Source: Tardiphaga alba (lineage in GTDB: Bacteria > Pseudomonadota > Alphaproteobacteria > Rhizobiales > Xanthobacteraceae). Taken from it: 64,000 nucleotides of DNA. The translations under genes were made by a program, and so were the position numbers. The notes under the pieces are model-generated. The model made no database searches. It worked only from the letters and a program-made list of their open reading frames with translations, and was not told the DNA's origin. Each line of letters starts with the position of its first letter. Within the stretch, counting starts at the first letter, position 1. Positions 1-11,098 of the stretch are shown piece after piece. The stretch spans positions 1,939,001 to 2,003,000 of the forward strand of contig NZ_CP036498.1 in assembly GCF_018279705.1 (NCBI RefSeq), given 5' to 3'.

Positions 1-801
1 CTGGTCGATTCCTCTGACGGCCGCCTCACGCTGGTCGAGGATCGCTTCTCCAATCTTGCTGATGTCTGCGCGGCGCAGGGCGAACCGCTCGTCGATGGCG
101 TCGTCATGGATGTCGGCGTGTCCTCGATGCAGCTCGATCAGGCGGAGCGCGGCTTCTCGTTCCGCTTCGACGGTCCGCTCGACATGCGCATGGGGCAGGA
201 TGGTCCGAGCGCTGCGGATGTCGTCGCCAAGGCGTCCGAAGCCGATCTCGCCAATATCATTTATATCTTCGGCGAAGAGCGCCACTCGCGCTCCGTCGCG
301 CGCGCGATCATCGCTGCGCGCAAGGAAGCGACGATCACCACGACCAAGCAGCTCGTCGAGATCATCTCCAAGGTGGTCTGGGCGAAGCCCGGCGAGATCC
401 ATCCGGCGACACGGACGTTTCAGGCGCTGCGCATTTTCGTGAATGCTGAACTCGATGAGTTGCATATGGCGCTCGCAGCCGCCGAACAGGTGCTGAAGCC
501 CGGCGGTCGGCTGTCGGTGGTGTCGTTCCATTCGCTGGAAGACCGCATCGTCAAGAACTTCATCGCCGAGCGCAGCAAGACCGGTGGCGGTTCGCGCCAT
601 CTGCCCGAGATCGCGCAGACCAAGCCGCGTTTCAAGCTCGTCAACAAGCGTCCGATCGTCGCCAGCGACGAGGAAACCAAGGCGAATCCGCGCGCCCGAT
701 CCGCGAAGCTGCGCGGCGCCGAGCGCACCGATGCGCCGGCGCAGGATGCCGGGCCGTTGCCGCACTGGCCGACGCTCGCAACCGTGTTGCGGGGAGGCTG
801 A
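1..801 (+). CDS. rsmH: 16S rRNA (cytosine(1402)-N4)-methyltransferase RsmH, 5' end missing
   Basis: This SAM-dependent enzyme methylates N4 of C1402 in the 16S rRNA decoding centre. The frame is open from base 1, so the gene starts outside the window; 266 codons are present and roughly 65 N-terminal residues, including the first SAM-binding glycine motif, are missing compared with the usual 310-330 residues. Diagnostic stretches are [27 protein letters not shown] and, further on, [13 protein letters not shown], all hallmarks of the MraW/RsmH family. The C-terminal part ends in a basic tail rich in Arg and Ala. It opens the dcw cluster and is followed two bases later by ftsL, which fits the usual rsmH-ftsL-ftsI order. 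The first in-frame ATG inside the window (106) is internal to the protein and is not the start. Confidence 0.96.
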   Translation: MVDSSDGRLTLVEDRFSNLADVCAAQGEPLVDGVVMDVGVSSMQLDQAERGFSFRFDGPLDMRMGQDGPSAADVVAKASEADLANIIYIFGEERHSRSVARAIIAARKEATITTTKQLVEIISKVVWAKPGEIHPATRTFQALRIFVNAELDELHMALAAAEQVLKPGGRLSVVSFHSLEDRIVKNFIAERSKTGGGSRHLPEIAQTKPRFKLVNKRPIVASDEETKANPRARSAKLRGAERTDAPAQDAGPLPHWPTLATVLRGG

Positions 802-803
802 GC

Positions 804-1199
804 ATGCGCATCATCCATCTCCTCGTCATCGGTGTTCTGGTTTTCGCAGCCGCCTATGTCTATCGCATCAAGATGGAATCCACGGTGCGCACCGAAAAGG
901 TGCTGCGCCTGCATGCCGATATCCGCGAGCAGCGCGACGCCATCGCGTCCCTGCGCGCCGAATGGGCCAAGCTGGATGCGCCGATGCGCCTGCAGGGCCT
1001 CGCCGAGCGTCACCTCAAGCTGCAGCCCATGACGGCGCAGCAGTTCGACAATCTCAAGAAGCTTCCCGATCGCCCGCCGAATTTCGCACGGCCGGGCACG
1101 CCCGATCCCATCGGCGCCATGCTCAACAGCATCGATCCCGACGTCGTCGTGACCGGATCTGTGCCCGACAAGGCTGATCGGCCGGAGGATCGGCAATGA
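804..1199 (+). CDS. ftsL: Cell division protein FtsL
   Basis: FtsL is a small bitopic membrane protein of the divisome; with FtsB and FtsQ it activates the FtsW-FtsI septal synthase. The 131-residue product has one N-terminal membrane segment (about residues 2-20, IIHLLVIGVLVFAAAYVYRI), followed by a periplasmic stretch of charged heptads (about 25-60) expected to form a coiled coil. Sequence conservation in this family is low, so the call leans on size, topology and position between rsmH and ftsI. It begins two bases after rsmH and its stop overlaps the ftsI start (ATGA), so the three genes are probably translated together. Confidence 0.9.
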   Translation: MRIIHLLVIGVLVFAAAYVYRIKMESTVRTEKVLRLHADIREQRDAIASLRAEWAKLDAPMRLQGLAERHLKLQPMTAQQFDNLKKLPDRPPNFARPGTPDPIGAMLNSIDPDVVVTGSVPDKADRPEDRQ

Positions 1200-2956
1200 A
1201 CCATCAGCCGCCAGCCAACACACCGATCGAGCGTCCGCCGGAGCCCTGGCGTCAGCGGTTGATCCGCACGCTGCTTTACGGGAAGAACACCGACCGTGCT
1301 GCCAAGGCGCGTGCGCGTGTCGGTCTCGCCATGCTCGCCTTCGGCGCTGTCTATGGCATCATCGCGGTGCGTCTCGTCGTATTCGCCGTCAATGGCGACA
1401 GCCATGCGGAACGGCGTGCATCGCGCGATGCGATTGCGACTGCGCGTCCCGATATTCTCGACCGTAACGGCACGATCCTCGCGACTGACGTGAAGTCGCC
1501 GTCGCTGTTCTCCGAGCCGCGCCGCATCATCGACAAGGACGAGGCCGCGGAGCTGCTCACCGGCGCGCTGCCTGATCTCGACGGCGCCGAGGTGCGCGAG
1601 CGCATCAACAGCCGCAAGGGTTTTGCCTGGCTGAAGCGCGATATCACGCAGCAGCAGCAGCGCGACATCCATCGCCTGGGCATTCCCGGCATCGGCTTCC
1701 TGCGTGAGAACAAGCGCGTCTATCCGAATGGATCGACGGTATCGCATGTGATCGGCCTGACCAATATCGACAATCAGGGCATCGCCGGCATCGAGAAGTG
1801 GCTGGATAACAATGGTCTCGCAGACCTGCATCGCGCCGGCTTCGCGTCGGACCGCATGCAGAATCCCGTCGAGCTCGCGCTCGATACGCGTGTCGAGCAC
1901 GCGCTGCGTGACGAACTGTTGAAAGCGAAAGCGAAGTTCAGCGCCAAGGCGGCGTCCGGCCTCGTGTCCAATATCCGCACCGGCGAGATCGTCGCCATGG
2001 TGTCGTTGCCGGATTTCGATCCGAACAATCCGAAAGAAGTCCACGATCCCGACCGCATCAACCGCCTGACCACCGGCGTGTATGAAATGGGCTCGACCTT
2101 CAAGACGCTGACGCTGGCCATGGCGCTCGACAGCGGCAAGGTCAATCTCAACAGCATGTTCGATGCGCGCTATCCGCTCAGCTACGGCAAGTTCAAGATC
2201 CACGACACCCATCCGGTGCCGCGTCCGATCTCGCTCGCCGAAGTGTTCACCTATTCGTCGAATGTCGGCGCAGCAAAGATTGCGCTCGGCCAGGGCGTCG
2301 AGGCGCACAAGGCCTTCTTGAAGAAGGTTGGCCAGCTCGATCGTCTGCGCACCGAATTGCCGGAAAGCGCAATGCCCATCGTGCCGAAGCGCTGGGGCGA
2401 TCTGAACACCATCACCATCTCCTTCGGCCACGGCATCGCGGTGGCGCCGCTGCAGGCCGTGATGGCGGTCAATGCGATGGTCAATGGTGGAAATCTCATT
2501 CCGCCAACCTTCATGAAGCGCACAGAAGAAGAAGCGCTCGCGGTCGCCAAGCGCGTGATCAAGAAGGATACCAGCGACAAGGTCCGCTACATGATGCGCC
2601 TCAACGCCGAAGTCGGATCGGCGCGCAAGGCGGAGGCGCTGGCCAAGGGCTATTATCTCGGCGGCAAGACGGGCACCTCGGAAAAGGTCGTCAACGGCCG
2701 CTACTCCAAGAAGCAGGTGCTGAACTCGTTCACCGCGGTCCTGCCCATGGACAATCCGCAATTCCAGGTGCTGATCATGCTGGATGAGCCGAAAGCGCTG
2801 CCGGAAACCCATGGTTTCATTACCTCGGGCTGGAATGCGGTGCCGACCGGTGGCGCGGTCATTGCGCGCATTGCACCGCTGCTCGGCCTGGAGCCGCGCT
2901 TCGATCTGGCGCCGTCCGACCGCCTTATTCTTGCGACATCAAGGGCTACTCAGTAA
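1196..2956 (+). CDS. ftsI: Septal peptidoglycan transpeptidase FtsI (PBP3)
   Basis: A class B penicillin-binding protein of 586 residues that crosslinks septal peptidoglycan together with FtsW. It has a short cytoplasmic arm, one membrane anchor (about residues 42-64), a PBP dimerisation/pedestal domain ([15 protein letters not shown] near 82), and a C-terminal transpeptidase domain. All three active-site motifs are visible: S300-TF-K303 (nucleophile), S354-S-N356, and K491-T-G. The start codon lies in the ATGA overlap with ftsL. A 91-base gap with a short GC-rich palindromic stretch separates it from murE. No missing catalytic residue was seen, and length is normal for the family. Confidence 0.97.
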   Translation: MNHQPPANTPIERPPEPWRQRLIRTLLYGKNTDRAAKARARVGLAMLAFGAVYGIIAVRLVVFAVNGDSHAERRASRDAIATARPDILDRNGTILATDVKSPSLFSEPRRIIDKDEAAELLTGALPDLDGAEVRERINSRKGFAWLKRDITQQQQRDIHRLGIPGIGFLRENKRVYPNGSTVSHVIGLTNIDNQGIAGIEKWLDNNGLADLHRAGFASDRMQNPVELALDTRVEHALRDELLKAKAKFSAKAASGLVSNIRTGEIVAMVSLPDFDPNNPKEVHDPDRINRLTTGVYEMGSTFKTLTLAMALDSGKVNLNSMFDARYPLSYGKFKIHDTHPVPRPISLAEVFTYSSNVGAAKIALGQGVEAHKAFLKKVGQLDRLRTELPESAMPIVPKRWGDLNTITISFGHGIAVAPLQAVMAVNAMVNGGNLIPPTFMKRTEEEALAVAKRVIKKDTSDKVRYMMRLNAEVGSARKAEALAKGYYLGGKTGTSEKVVNGRYSKKQVLNSFTAVLPMDNPQFQVLIMLDEPKALPETHGFITSGWNAVPTGGAVIARIAPLLGLEPRFDLAPSDRLILATSRATQ

Positions 2957-3047
2957 CGCCGCATCCGCGCTTTACAGCGGCGGCAAAATGCGGTTTGCGT
3001 GACATCTGCGGAACCCGTCCGTCCTGATTTGCCCTGTCCGGAGCAGC

Positions 3048-4505
3048 ATGAAACTAGGCGACCTTTTCGATCGTGATGCCGTCATGGCACCGCAGACTGC
3101 TGAGATCGTCGTCACCGGTCTCGCTGTGGACAGCCGCGCGGTGAAGCCGGGCGATCTGTTCTTTGCGCTGTCCGGCACCAAGACCGATGGTGCGCGTTTC
3201 ATCGCACAAGCGATTGCATCCGGCGCGGTGGCGGTCGCGGGCGAACACGCGCCGGCCGACATCGCATTGCCATTCGTCACATCGCGCAATGCCCGCCGCG
3301 CGCTGGCGCTCGCCGCATCGAAATTCTATCCGCGCCAGCCTGCCGTCATTGCTGCCGTCACCGGCACCTCCGGCAAGACCTCGGTGGCGTCTTTCACACG
3401 CGAGATTTGGGGGCGTCTCGGTGATGCCGCTGCCAGCATCGGGACCATCGGCCTCGTTTCGCCGAAGCGCACCATCTATGGCTCGCTGACGACGCCGGAC
3501 CCGATCTCGCTCCACAAGCAGATCGACGAGATCACGCGCGAAGGCGTCACGCATCTGGCGCTCGAAGCCTCGTCGCATGGCCTCGATCAGTTCCGGCTCG
3601 ATGGCGTGCGCGTCTCCGCCGCCGGCTTCACCAATCTGTCGCGCGACCACATGGACTATCATCCGGACGTCGCGCATTACCTCAATGCAAAGCTGCGCCT
3701 GTTTCGCGATCTCGTGGCCGATGGCGGGCCTGCCGTCATCGTGGCCGATCATGACTGCTCCGCGGAGGTGATCGCGGCCGCACATGCACGAAAGCTTGGT
3801 GTCATGGCCGTCGGCCGCAAAGGTGACGGCGCAGGTGAGGGCATTCGTCTGGTCGATGCGGTTGTCGATGGTTTCGAGCAGAAGCTGACGCTGGAACATC
3901 GCGGCAAGATGCGCGCCGTCCGGCTGCCATTGGTCGGCGAATTCCAGATCGAGAATGCGCTCGTCGCTGCGGGCCTCGTCATCGGCAGTGGTGGCGATGC
4001 AGATGCGAGTTTCGCGGCGCTCGAACATCTCGAAGGCGCGAAGGGGCGGCTGGAGCGCGTCGGCGATCACAATGGCGCGCCGGTGTTCGTGGACTACGCA
4101 CACAAGCCCGACGCACTGGCCAAGGCGCTGCAGGCGCTGCGGCCCTATGCAAAGCGAAAGCTCGTCGTCGTGTTTGGTGCCGGCGGTGATCGCGATGCCG
4201 GCAAGCGGCCTTTGATGGGCGAGATTGCTGCCGACAATGCCGACACGGTGATCGTCACCGATGATAATCCGCGCGGCGAAGATCCCGCGACCATTCGCGC
4301 TGCCATTCTCGCGGCGGCGGCGGGGGCGACCGAGATCGGCGATCGCGCCGAAGCCATTCGCGTCGCCGTGCAAAGCCTTCAGCCCGGCGATGCGCTGCTC
4401 ATCGCGGGCAAGGGCCACGAGACCGGACAAATCGTCGGCGATAAGACGCTGCCATTCAGCGATCACGAGGCCGCACAGGCGGCGCTTGCTGTGAGGACTT
4501 CATGA
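3048..4505 (+). CDS. murE: UDP-MurNAc-L-Ala-D-Glu:meso-diaminopimelate ligase MurE
   Basis: MurE adds the third amino acid to the peptidoglycan stem peptide, using ATP in the cytoplasm. The 485-residue protein shows the three-domain Mur ligase plan: N-terminal UDP-binding domain with the LAVDSRAVKPGDLFFAL motif, central ATPase with the P-loop GTSGKTS (about 106-112), and C-terminal domain. The motif DNPR at about 406-409 is the one that selects meso-diaminopimelate over lysine, so a DAP-type wall is expected. Its stop overlaps the murF start by four bases (ATGA). The start ATG at 3048 follows a GGAGCAGC ribosome-binding site. Confidence 0.97.
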   Translation: MKLGDLFDRDAVMAPQTAEIVVTGLAVDSRAVKPGDLFFALSGTKTDGARFIAQAIASGAVAVAGEHAPADIALPFVTSRNARRALALAASKFYPRQPAVIAAVTGTSGKTSVASFTREIWGRLGDAAASIGTIGLVSPKRTIYGSLTTPDPISLHKQIDEITREGVTHLALEASSHGLDQFRLDGVRVSAAGFTNLSRDHMDYHPDVAHYLNAKLRLFRDLVADGGPAVIVADHDCSAEVIAAAHARKLGVMAVGRKGDGAGEGIRLVDAVVDGFEQKLTLEHRGKMRAVRLPLVGEFQIENALVAAGLVIGSGGDADASFAALEHLEGAKGRLERVGDHNGAPVFVDYAHKPDALAKALQALRPYAKRKLVVVFGAGGDRDAGKRPLMGEIAADNADTVIVTDDNPRGEDPATIRAAILAAAAGATEIGDRAEAIRVAVQSLQPGDALLIAGKGHETGQIVGDKTLPFSDHEAAQAALAVRTS

Positions 4506-5938
4506 GCGACTTTCTCTGGACACCGGCAGCGATGGCGGAGGCGATGGGCGCCGAGATGCATGGCGATCTTCCCGCCGGCGTCACGGGCATCTCCATCGAC
4601 AGCCGCACCATCAAGCCCGGCGAAGCCTATTTCGCGATCCTGGGCGATGTGCATGACGGTCACCGCTTCGTCGATGCCGCGCTGAAGAACGGTGCTGCGC
4701 TGGCAGTGGTGGAAGCTGCGCAATGCGAGGATTTTGGCGCCGATGCGCGGCTGCTCGTCGTCGATGATGTGCTCGATGGTCTGGTCGCGCTCGGCAAAGC
4801 CGCGCGTGCGCGCCTCGGCGCCCGGGTCGTCGCCGTGACGGGCTCGGTCGGCAAGACCTCCACCAAGGAAGCCCTGCTGCGTGTCCTGTCCGCGCAAGGC
4901 CCGACCCATGCCTCGGTGGCGTCGTTCAATAATCACTGGGGCGTCCCGCTGACGCTGGCGCGTTGCCCGGCCGATGTGCGTTTCGCCATTTTCGAGATCG
5001 GCATGAATCACGCCAGCGAGATCGAGCCACTGGTGAAGATGGTGCGGCCGCATTATGCGGTCATCACCACGGTGGAAACGGTACATCTGGAATTCTTCGC
5101 CGGGATCGAGGCGATTGCCGATGCCAAGGCCGAGATTTTCCTCGGGCTGGAGCCTGAGGGCGTTGCCATTCTCAATCGCGACAATGATCAGTTCGCACGG
5201 CTGGCAAAGAGCGCGAAGAAGGCCGGCGTGTCGCGTGTCGTCTCGTTCGGAACCGACAAGAAAGCCGATGCGCGGCTGATCGACGTCGCCCTGCATCCGA
5301 CCTGCTCGGCCGTCCATGCCAATGTGCTGGGCCAGGACATCACGTATAAATTCGGCATGCCCGGCCGCCATATGGCGATGAACTCGCTGGCCGTTCTGAC
5401 GGCGGCCTCGCTGATCGGCGCCGATCTCGCGCTTGCCGCGCTGGCATTGTCGCAGGTGGTGCCGGCGGAAGGCCGCGGTACGCGCCAGCTGCTGCAGATT
5501 GGTGGCGGCGAGGCGCTGCTGATCGACGAGACCTTCAATGCCAATCCGGCATCGACGTCTGCGGCGCTCAATGTGCTGGGCGCCGCCGGAATCGGTGCGC
5601 AGGGTCGCCGCATCGCCGTGCTCGGCGACATGCTCGAACTTGGCCCGCGTGGCGGTGAGTTGCATGCCGGCTTGCTGGAGGCTGTGACCTCCAACGCAAT
5701 CGATCTCGTATTTTGCTGTGGTCCCCTGATGCGCAACCTCTGGGATGCCCTTCCCAGCAGCAAGCGGGGCGGTTATGCCGGGGATGCAAAGGCGCTCGAA
5801 TCGCAGGTGGTGAGTGCGATCCGGGCCGGTGACGCGGTTCTGGTCAAGGGCTCGAAGGGCTCCAAGATGGGGCCGATCGTCGCCGCTCTGGCGAAACGCT
5901 TTCCCGGCAACGCCGCGCTTGATGACGCTGCGGTATAA
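4502..5938 (+). CDS. murF: UDP-MurNAc-tripeptide:D-Ala-D-Ala ligase MurF
   Basis: MurF joins the D-Ala-D-Ala dipeptide made by Ddl to the UDP-MurNAc-tripeptide, finishing the cytoplasmic pentapeptide precursor. The 478-residue sequence carries the N-terminal motif ISIDSRTIKPGEAYFAI, a P-loop GSVGKTSTK (about 114-122), the SFNNHWGVPLTLAR segment typical of MurF, FEIGMNHASEIEPL and the DETFNANPAS motif of the C-terminal domain. It is translationally coupled to murE through an ATGA overlap and followed ten bases later by mraY. Confidence 0.97.
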   Translation: MSDFLWTPAAMAEAMGAEMHGDLPAGVTGISIDSRTIKPGEAYFAILGDVHDGHRFVDAALKNGAALAVVEAAQCEDFGADARLLVVDDVLDGLVALGKAARARLGARVVAVTGSVGKTSTKEALLRVLSAQGPTHASVASFNNHWGVPLTLARCPADVRFAIFEIGMNHASEIEPLVKMVRPHYAVITTVETVHLEFFAGIEAIADAKAEIFLGLEPEGVAILNRDNDQFARLAKSAKKAGVSRVVSFGTDKKADARLIDVALHPTCSAVHANVLGQDITYKFGMPGRHMAMNSLAVLTAASLIGADLALAALALSQVVPAEGRGTRQLLQIGGGEALLIDETFNANPASTSAALNVLGAAGIGAQGRRIAVLGDMLELGPRGGELHAGLLEAVTSNAIDLVFCCGPLMRNLWDALPSSKRGGYAGDAKALESQVVSAIRAGDAVLVKGSKGSKMGPIVAALAKRFPGNAALDDAAV

Positions 5939-5948
5939 GGCGGACTGA

Positions 5949-7031
5949 ATGTTCTACTGGCTGATCGATTTCGCGGGCACCGTTCCGGTGTTCAATGTGT
6001 TCCGCTACATCACATTCCGCACCGGCGGCGCCGTGATCACCGGCGCGCTGTTCGTGTTTTTGTTCGGACCGTGGATCATCGACAATCTGCGCCTGCGTCA
6101 GGGCAAGGGCCAGCCGATCCGCACCGATGGACCGCAGTCGCATCTCGTCAAGGTCGGCACGCCGACCATGGGCGGGCTGATGATCCTGTCCGGCCTCGTG
6201 GTATCGACGCTGCTGTGGGCCAATCCGCGCAATCCCTATGTCTGGATCGTGCTGGCAGTGACGCTCGGCTTCGGCTTTGTCGGTTTCTATGACGACTATC
6301 TCAAGGTGACCAAGCAGAGCCACAAGGGCTTTGCCGGCCGCACGCGCCTGCTGATCGAATTCATCATCGCTGGCGCCGCCTGCTACGCTTTCATGCGGCT
6401 CGGCCGCGATCCCTTGTCGAGCTCGCTGGTGATCCCGTTCCTCAAGGATGTGGTGCTCAATCTCGGCTGGTTCTTCGTCATCTTCGGCGCCTTCATCGTG
6501 GTAGGGGCCGGCAATGCGGTCAACCTCACCGACGGTCTTGACGGTCTCGCCATCGTGCCGGTGATGATCGCCTCGGCGAGTTTCGGGTTTATCGCCTATC
6601 TCGCCGGCAATGCCGTGTTTTCGGATTACCTGCAGATCAACTATGTGGCGGGCACCGGCGAACTCGCCGTGCTATGCGGCGCGGTGCTCGGGGCAGGTCT
6701 CGGCTTCCTGTGGTTCAACGCACCGCCGGCCTCGATCTTCATGGGCGATACCGGCTCGCTCGCGCTGGGCGGTATGCTCGGCTCGATCGCGGTGGCGGTG
6801 AAGCACGAGATCGTGCTCGCCGTGATCGGCGGATTGTTCGTGCTCGAGGCCGTCTCGGTCATCGTGCAGGTGACGTCGTTCAAGCTCACCGGCAAACGCG
6901 TGTTTCGCATGGCGCCGATCCATCATCACTTCGAGCAGAAGGGATGGACCGAACCGCAGATCGTCATCCGCTTCTGGATCATCGCTGTGATCCTGGCGCT
7001 GGCTGGCCTCTCCACGCTGAAGCTGCGGTGA
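5949..7031 (+). CDS. mraY: Phospho-MurNAc-pentapeptide transferase MraY
   Basis: MraY moves phospho-MurNAc-pentapeptide from UDP to undecaprenyl phosphate, giving lipid I at the inner face of the plasma membrane. The product has 360 residues with about ten hydrophobic membrane segments. Conserved catalytic and substrate-binding loops are present: [14 protein letters not shown] with the Asp pair, [25 protein letters not shown], and the histidine cluster MAPIHHHFE near the C-terminus. Length matches the family. It sits between murF and murD with very short gaps, consistent with one transcript. Confidence 0.97.
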   Translation: MFYWLIDFAGTVPVFNVFRYITFRTGGAVITGALFVFLFGPWIIDNLRLRQGKGQPIRTDGPQSHLVKVGTPTMGGLMILSGLVVSTLLWANPRNPYVWIVLAVTLGFGFVGFYDDYLKVTKQSHKGFAGRTRLLIEFIIAGAACYAFMRLGRDPLSSSLVIPFLKDVVLNLGWFFVIFGAFIVVGAGNAVNLTDGLDGLAIVPVMIASASFGFIAYLAGNAVFSDYLQINYVAGTGELAVLCGAVLGAGLGFLWFNAPPASIFMGDTGSLALGGMLGSIAVAVKHEIVLAVIGGLFVLEAVSVIVQVTSFKLTGKRVFRMAPIHHHFEQKGWTEPQIVIRFWIIAVILALAGLSTLKLR

Positions 7032-7035
7032 TCGC

Positions 7036-8433
<1,398 letters not shown>

Positions 8434-8444
8434 GGTCGCTTTCT

Positions 8445-8630
8445 GTCCCTCCCTCAAGCGCAGCGCAGCTGCGCGCCGTGGGGAGGGTGGCCGCGCGAAG
8501 CGCGGACGGGTGGGGCGCCCCGCGTGATGTCAGAGTGTGGGGAAACACCCCACCCGTCTCAAAGCTCGCTGAACGCTCGCTTTGATCCACCCTCCCACGG
8601 CGCCGCGGTGCGGCTTGGGGGAGGGAGAAG
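8445..8630. repeat. REP-like palindromic repeat, family A copy 1
   Basis: A GC-rich interspersed repeat with complementary ends (left CTCCCTC and GTGGGGAGGGTGG; right CCACCCTCCCACGG and GGGGGAGGGAGAAG) and an inner pair GGGTGGGGC / CACCCCACCCGTCTC. It can fold into a long branched hairpin. A second copy with the same landmarks lies at 28781-28946. It occupies most of the murD-ftsW gap. No open frame of credible coding quality is present, so it is taken as non-coding. Confidence 0.8.
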
Positions 8631-8681
8631 GTAACTCCAATTTTTCACGATCTCTTAACCCTCTGGCAACCGTAATGCCGC

Positions 8682-8701
8682 ATCGATAGGGGTCTATCGA
8701 T
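8682..8701. promoter_or_regulatory. Perfect palindrome upstream of ftsW
   Basis: Arms ATCGATAG and CTATCGAT (8 bp each, perfect) flank a GGGT spacer. The element ends 17 bases before the ftsW ATG, directly upstream of the probable ribosome-binding site. It could be a protein operator or an RNA hairpin influencing ftsW translation; nothing in the sequence decides between these. Confidence 0.45.
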
Positions 8702-8718
8702 CCGCAGGACGCGCCCCC

Positions 8719-9867
8719 ATGATCACTCGCGAACATCGCACCCCCCTCAGCGAATGGTGGTGGACCGTGGACCGCCTGCTGCTGGCGGCGATCATCGCGC
8801 TGATGCTGGCCGGCGTGATCCTGTCGCTGGCCGCGTCGCCGCCGGTGGCGACCCGCATCGGCCTCGATCCGTTTCACTTCTTCAACCGCCACATCCTGTT
8901 CCTGGTGCCCTCGATCGTCGTGCTGATCGGCGTCTCCTTCATGTCGCCGCGGCAAATCCGCCGCTCGGCGCTGGTGGTGTTCGCGCTGGCGGTGCTGCTG
9001 ATCCTGGCGACGCTCGCCTTCGGGCCTGAGGTGAAGGGCGCCAAGCGCTGGATCACGATCGTCGGCGTCAACATCCAGGCCTCGGAAGCGGCCAAGCCGT
9101 CTTTCATCGTCATCGCGGCCTGGCTGTTTTCCGAATCCATTCGCAAGCCCGGCATGCCCGCCACGTCCATGGCGGTGGTGATGCTGATCATGCTGGTGTC
9201 GCTGCTCATCCTGCAGCCCGACTTCGGCCAGACCATGCTGATCCTGATGGCGTGGGGCTCGCTGTTCTTCATCGCCGGCATGCGCATGGTGTGGGTGGCC
9301 GGACTCGCCGGCGCTGCCGCGGGCGGCTTGTTCCTCGCTTATTTCATGGTCCCGCACGTCGCCGGCCGTATCAAGCGCTTCATGGATCCCGCCTCGGGCG
9401 ACACGTTCCAGGTCGATACCGCCATGGAAGCCTTCTCCAATGGCGGCTGGTATGGCCTCGGGCCGGGTGAGGGCATCGCCAAGCGCAGCCTGCCGGACAG
9501 CCACACCGACTTCGTCTTCGCCGTCGGCGCGGAAGAGTTCGGCATCCTGCTCTGCCTCGCTTTGCTGGCGCTGTTTGCCTTCATCGTCATCCGCGCGCTG
9601 TCGCGGGCCTATGCGACCGAAGATCTGTTCTCGCGCTTCGCGGCCTCCGGCCTTGCCATCCTGTTCGGCGTGCAGGCCGCCATCAACATGGCGGTGAACC
9701 TGCATCTCATCCCCGCCAAGGGCATGACGCTGCCCTTCATCTCCTATGGCGGCTCCTCCATGATCTCGCTGGCCTACAGCGTCGGCATGTTGCTCGCGCT
9801 CACGCGCATGCGCCCGCGCACCGAGGTCGAAGCCATCGATGCGCATGTCGCGCGAACTTACGCGTGA
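8719..9867 (+). CDS. ftsW: Septal peptidoglycan glycosyltransferase FtsW
   Basis: FtsW is the SEDS-family polymerase that extends septal glycan strands from lipid II in partnership with FtsI. The 382-residue protein has about ten membrane segments and a short N-terminal cytoplasmic stretch. Family motifs include GAKRWI, KPSF in the fourth-fifth segment region, LQPDFGQTML with the catalytic Asp region, and NLHLIPAKGMTLPFISYGGSSM near the C-terminal end (first 20 residues given across two motifs, NLHLIP and KGMTLPFISYGGSS). It follows repeat A and a perfect palindrome, and overlaps murG by four bases (ATGA). Confidence 0.96.
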   Translation: MITREHRTPLSEWWWTVDRLLLAAIIALMLAGVILSLAASPPVATRIGLDPFHFFNRHILFLVPSIVVLIGVSFMSPRQIRRSALVVFALAVLLILATLAFGPEVKGAKRWITIVGVNIQASEAAKPSFIVIAAWLFSESIRKPGMPATSMAVVMLIMLVSLLILQPDFGQTMLILMAWGSLFFIAGMRMVWVAGLAGAAAGGLFLAYFMVPHVAGRIKRFMDPASGDTFQVDTAMEAFSNGGWYGLGPGEGIAKRSLPDSHTDFVFAVGAEEFGILLCLALLALFAFIVIRALSRAYATEDLFSRFAASGLAILFGVQAAINMAVNLHLIPAKGMTLPFISYGGSSMISLAYSVGMLLALTRMRPRTEVEAIDAHVARTYA

Positions 9868-10967
9868 TGAGCACCGCACCTCTCATATTGCTCGCTGCGG
9901 GTGGCACTGGTGGCCACCTGTTTCCGGCGGAAGCCCTCGGCGTCGCGCTGATGAAGCGCGGCCTGCGCGTGCGCCTGGTCACCGATGCGCGTGCGCTGAA
10001 ATATAGCGGCTTGTTCTCGCGCGACATGATCGATGTGGTGCCGAGCGAGACGGTACGGTCGCGCAATCCGCTGTCGCTGGCGCGCACCGGCGTCATGCTG
10101 GCGGCGGGCACCGCAATGGCCGTCAATCTGATGTTGCGCCAGAAGCCCGCCGCGGTGATCGGCTTCGGCGGCTATCCGACATTGCCGCCGCTGTTTGCGG
10201 CAAGGTTGTTCGGCGTCCCCACCATCATCCACGATTCCAATGCGGTGATGGGCCGTGCCAATCGCTTCCTGTCGAAGAAGGTCAGTGCGATCGCCACCTC
10301 GCTGCCCGGCGTGCTCGACCGCGACCCCGAACTCGCGCAGAAGACCACGACCACGGGCACGCCGATGCGTCCCGCCATCCTCGCGGCCGCGGCGGTGCCA
10401 TACTCGGCGCCTGACCTCAACGCGCCGTTCCGTCTGCTTGTCGTCGGCGGCAGTCAGGGCGCGCGCATCATGTCGGATATCGTGCCGCCGGCCATCGAGA
10501 AGCTGGAGCCGTCGCTGTGGGGTCGCCTGATCCTCACCCAGCAGGTCCGCGACGAGGACATGGCGCGGGTTCGCGCGATCTATGACCAGCTCAAGATCAA
10601 GACCGAGCTGGCGCCGTTCTTCTCGGACCTGCCGGCACGTCTGGCCTCCAGCCATCTCGTGATCTCGCGTTCGGGCGCCGGCACGGTCGCCGAACTCGGC
10701 GCCATCGGCCGCCCGTCGATCCTGGTGCCGCTGCCCGGCGCCATCGATCAGGACCAGCATGCCAATGCCGGCGTGCTTGCGGACGCCGGCGGCGCCATCC
10801 GCATCCCGCAAAGCGAATTCACGCCGCTGCGTCTGGCCTCGGAAATCTCCGCACTCGCCGGCGAGCCCGCGCGCCTCAACGAGATGGCGCGCCATGCGCA
10901 GAAAGTCGGCCACCTCGACGCCGCCGATCGGCTGGCCGATCTGGTGATGAAGGTCGCGAAGGTCTGA
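9864..10967 (+). CDS. murG: Lipid II synthase (GlcNAc transferase) MurG
   Basis: MurG transfers GlcNAc from UDP-GlcNAc to lipid I at the cytoplasmic membrane face, yielding lipid II. The 367-residue GT-B glycosyltransferase has the glycine-rich lipid-binding loop AAGGTGGHLFPA (about residues 8-19), a second loop GFGGYPTLPP, the VVGGSQGARIMS motif between the domains, and a C-terminal donor-site segment SRSGAGTVAELGAIGRPSILVP (cited as SRSGAGTVAELG). Start overlaps the ftsW stop. Downstream, an inverted repeat and a LysR/MFS pair interrupt the usual murG-murC continuity. Confidence 0.97.
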   Translation: MMSTAPLILLAAGGTGGHLFPAEALGVALMKRGLRVRLVTDARALKYSGLFSRDMIDVVPSETVRSRNPLSLARTGVMLAAGTAMAVNLMLRQKPAAVIGFGGYPTLPPLFAARLFGVPTIIHDSNAVMGRANRFLSKKVSAIATSLPGVLDRDPELAQKTTTTGTPMRPAILAAAAVPYSAPDLNAPFRLLVVGGSQGARIMSDIVPPAIEKLEPSLWGRLILTQQVRDEDMARVRAIYDQLKIKTELAPFFSDLPARLASSHLVISRSGAGTVAELGAIGRPSILVPLPGAIDQDQHANAGVLADAGGAIRIPQSEFTPLRLASEISALAGEPARLNEMARHAQKVGHLDAADRLADLVMKVAKV

Positions 10968-10978
10968 CTCAGCTGTCG

Positions 10979-11095
10979 TCCTCGCGAAGGCGGGGACCCA
11001 TACACACGATCAACGCTTTGACGCACGATCGCCGCGGCTCCGTTGTGTAATCTTTTTCTACAGAGGCTATGGATCCCCGCCTTCGCGGGGATCAC
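10979..11095. repeat. Inverted repeat with CGAAGGCGGGGA arms, family B
   Basis: The left arm (10979-11000, CTCGCGAAGGCGGGGACC) and the right arm (11069-11095, GGATCCCCGCCTTCGCGG) are near-perfect reverse complements separated by about 68 bases. The element fills the space between the convergent ends of murG and the lysR-type gene, where it could act as a bidirectional terminator-like hairpin. It resembles the short interspersed palindromes common in Bradyrhizobium-type genomes. Confidence 0.75.
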
Positions 11096-11098
11096 ATG

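Noticed and set aside
1010..2812. 600-codon minus-strand frame opposite ftsI
   Set aside because: Shadow of ftsI: no family motifs, low-complexity Arg/His/Asp composition, and the + strand product carries all PBP motifs.
3054..4466. 470-codon minus-strand frame opposite murE
   Set aside because: High-GC antisense artefact; murE has full family motifs over the same bases.
8445..8630. CRISPR-like or transposon interpretation of the GC-rich repeats
   Set aside because: The repeats are single palindromic units scattered at gene borders with no regular spacers, no terminal target duplications that could be confirmed and no transposase in the window.
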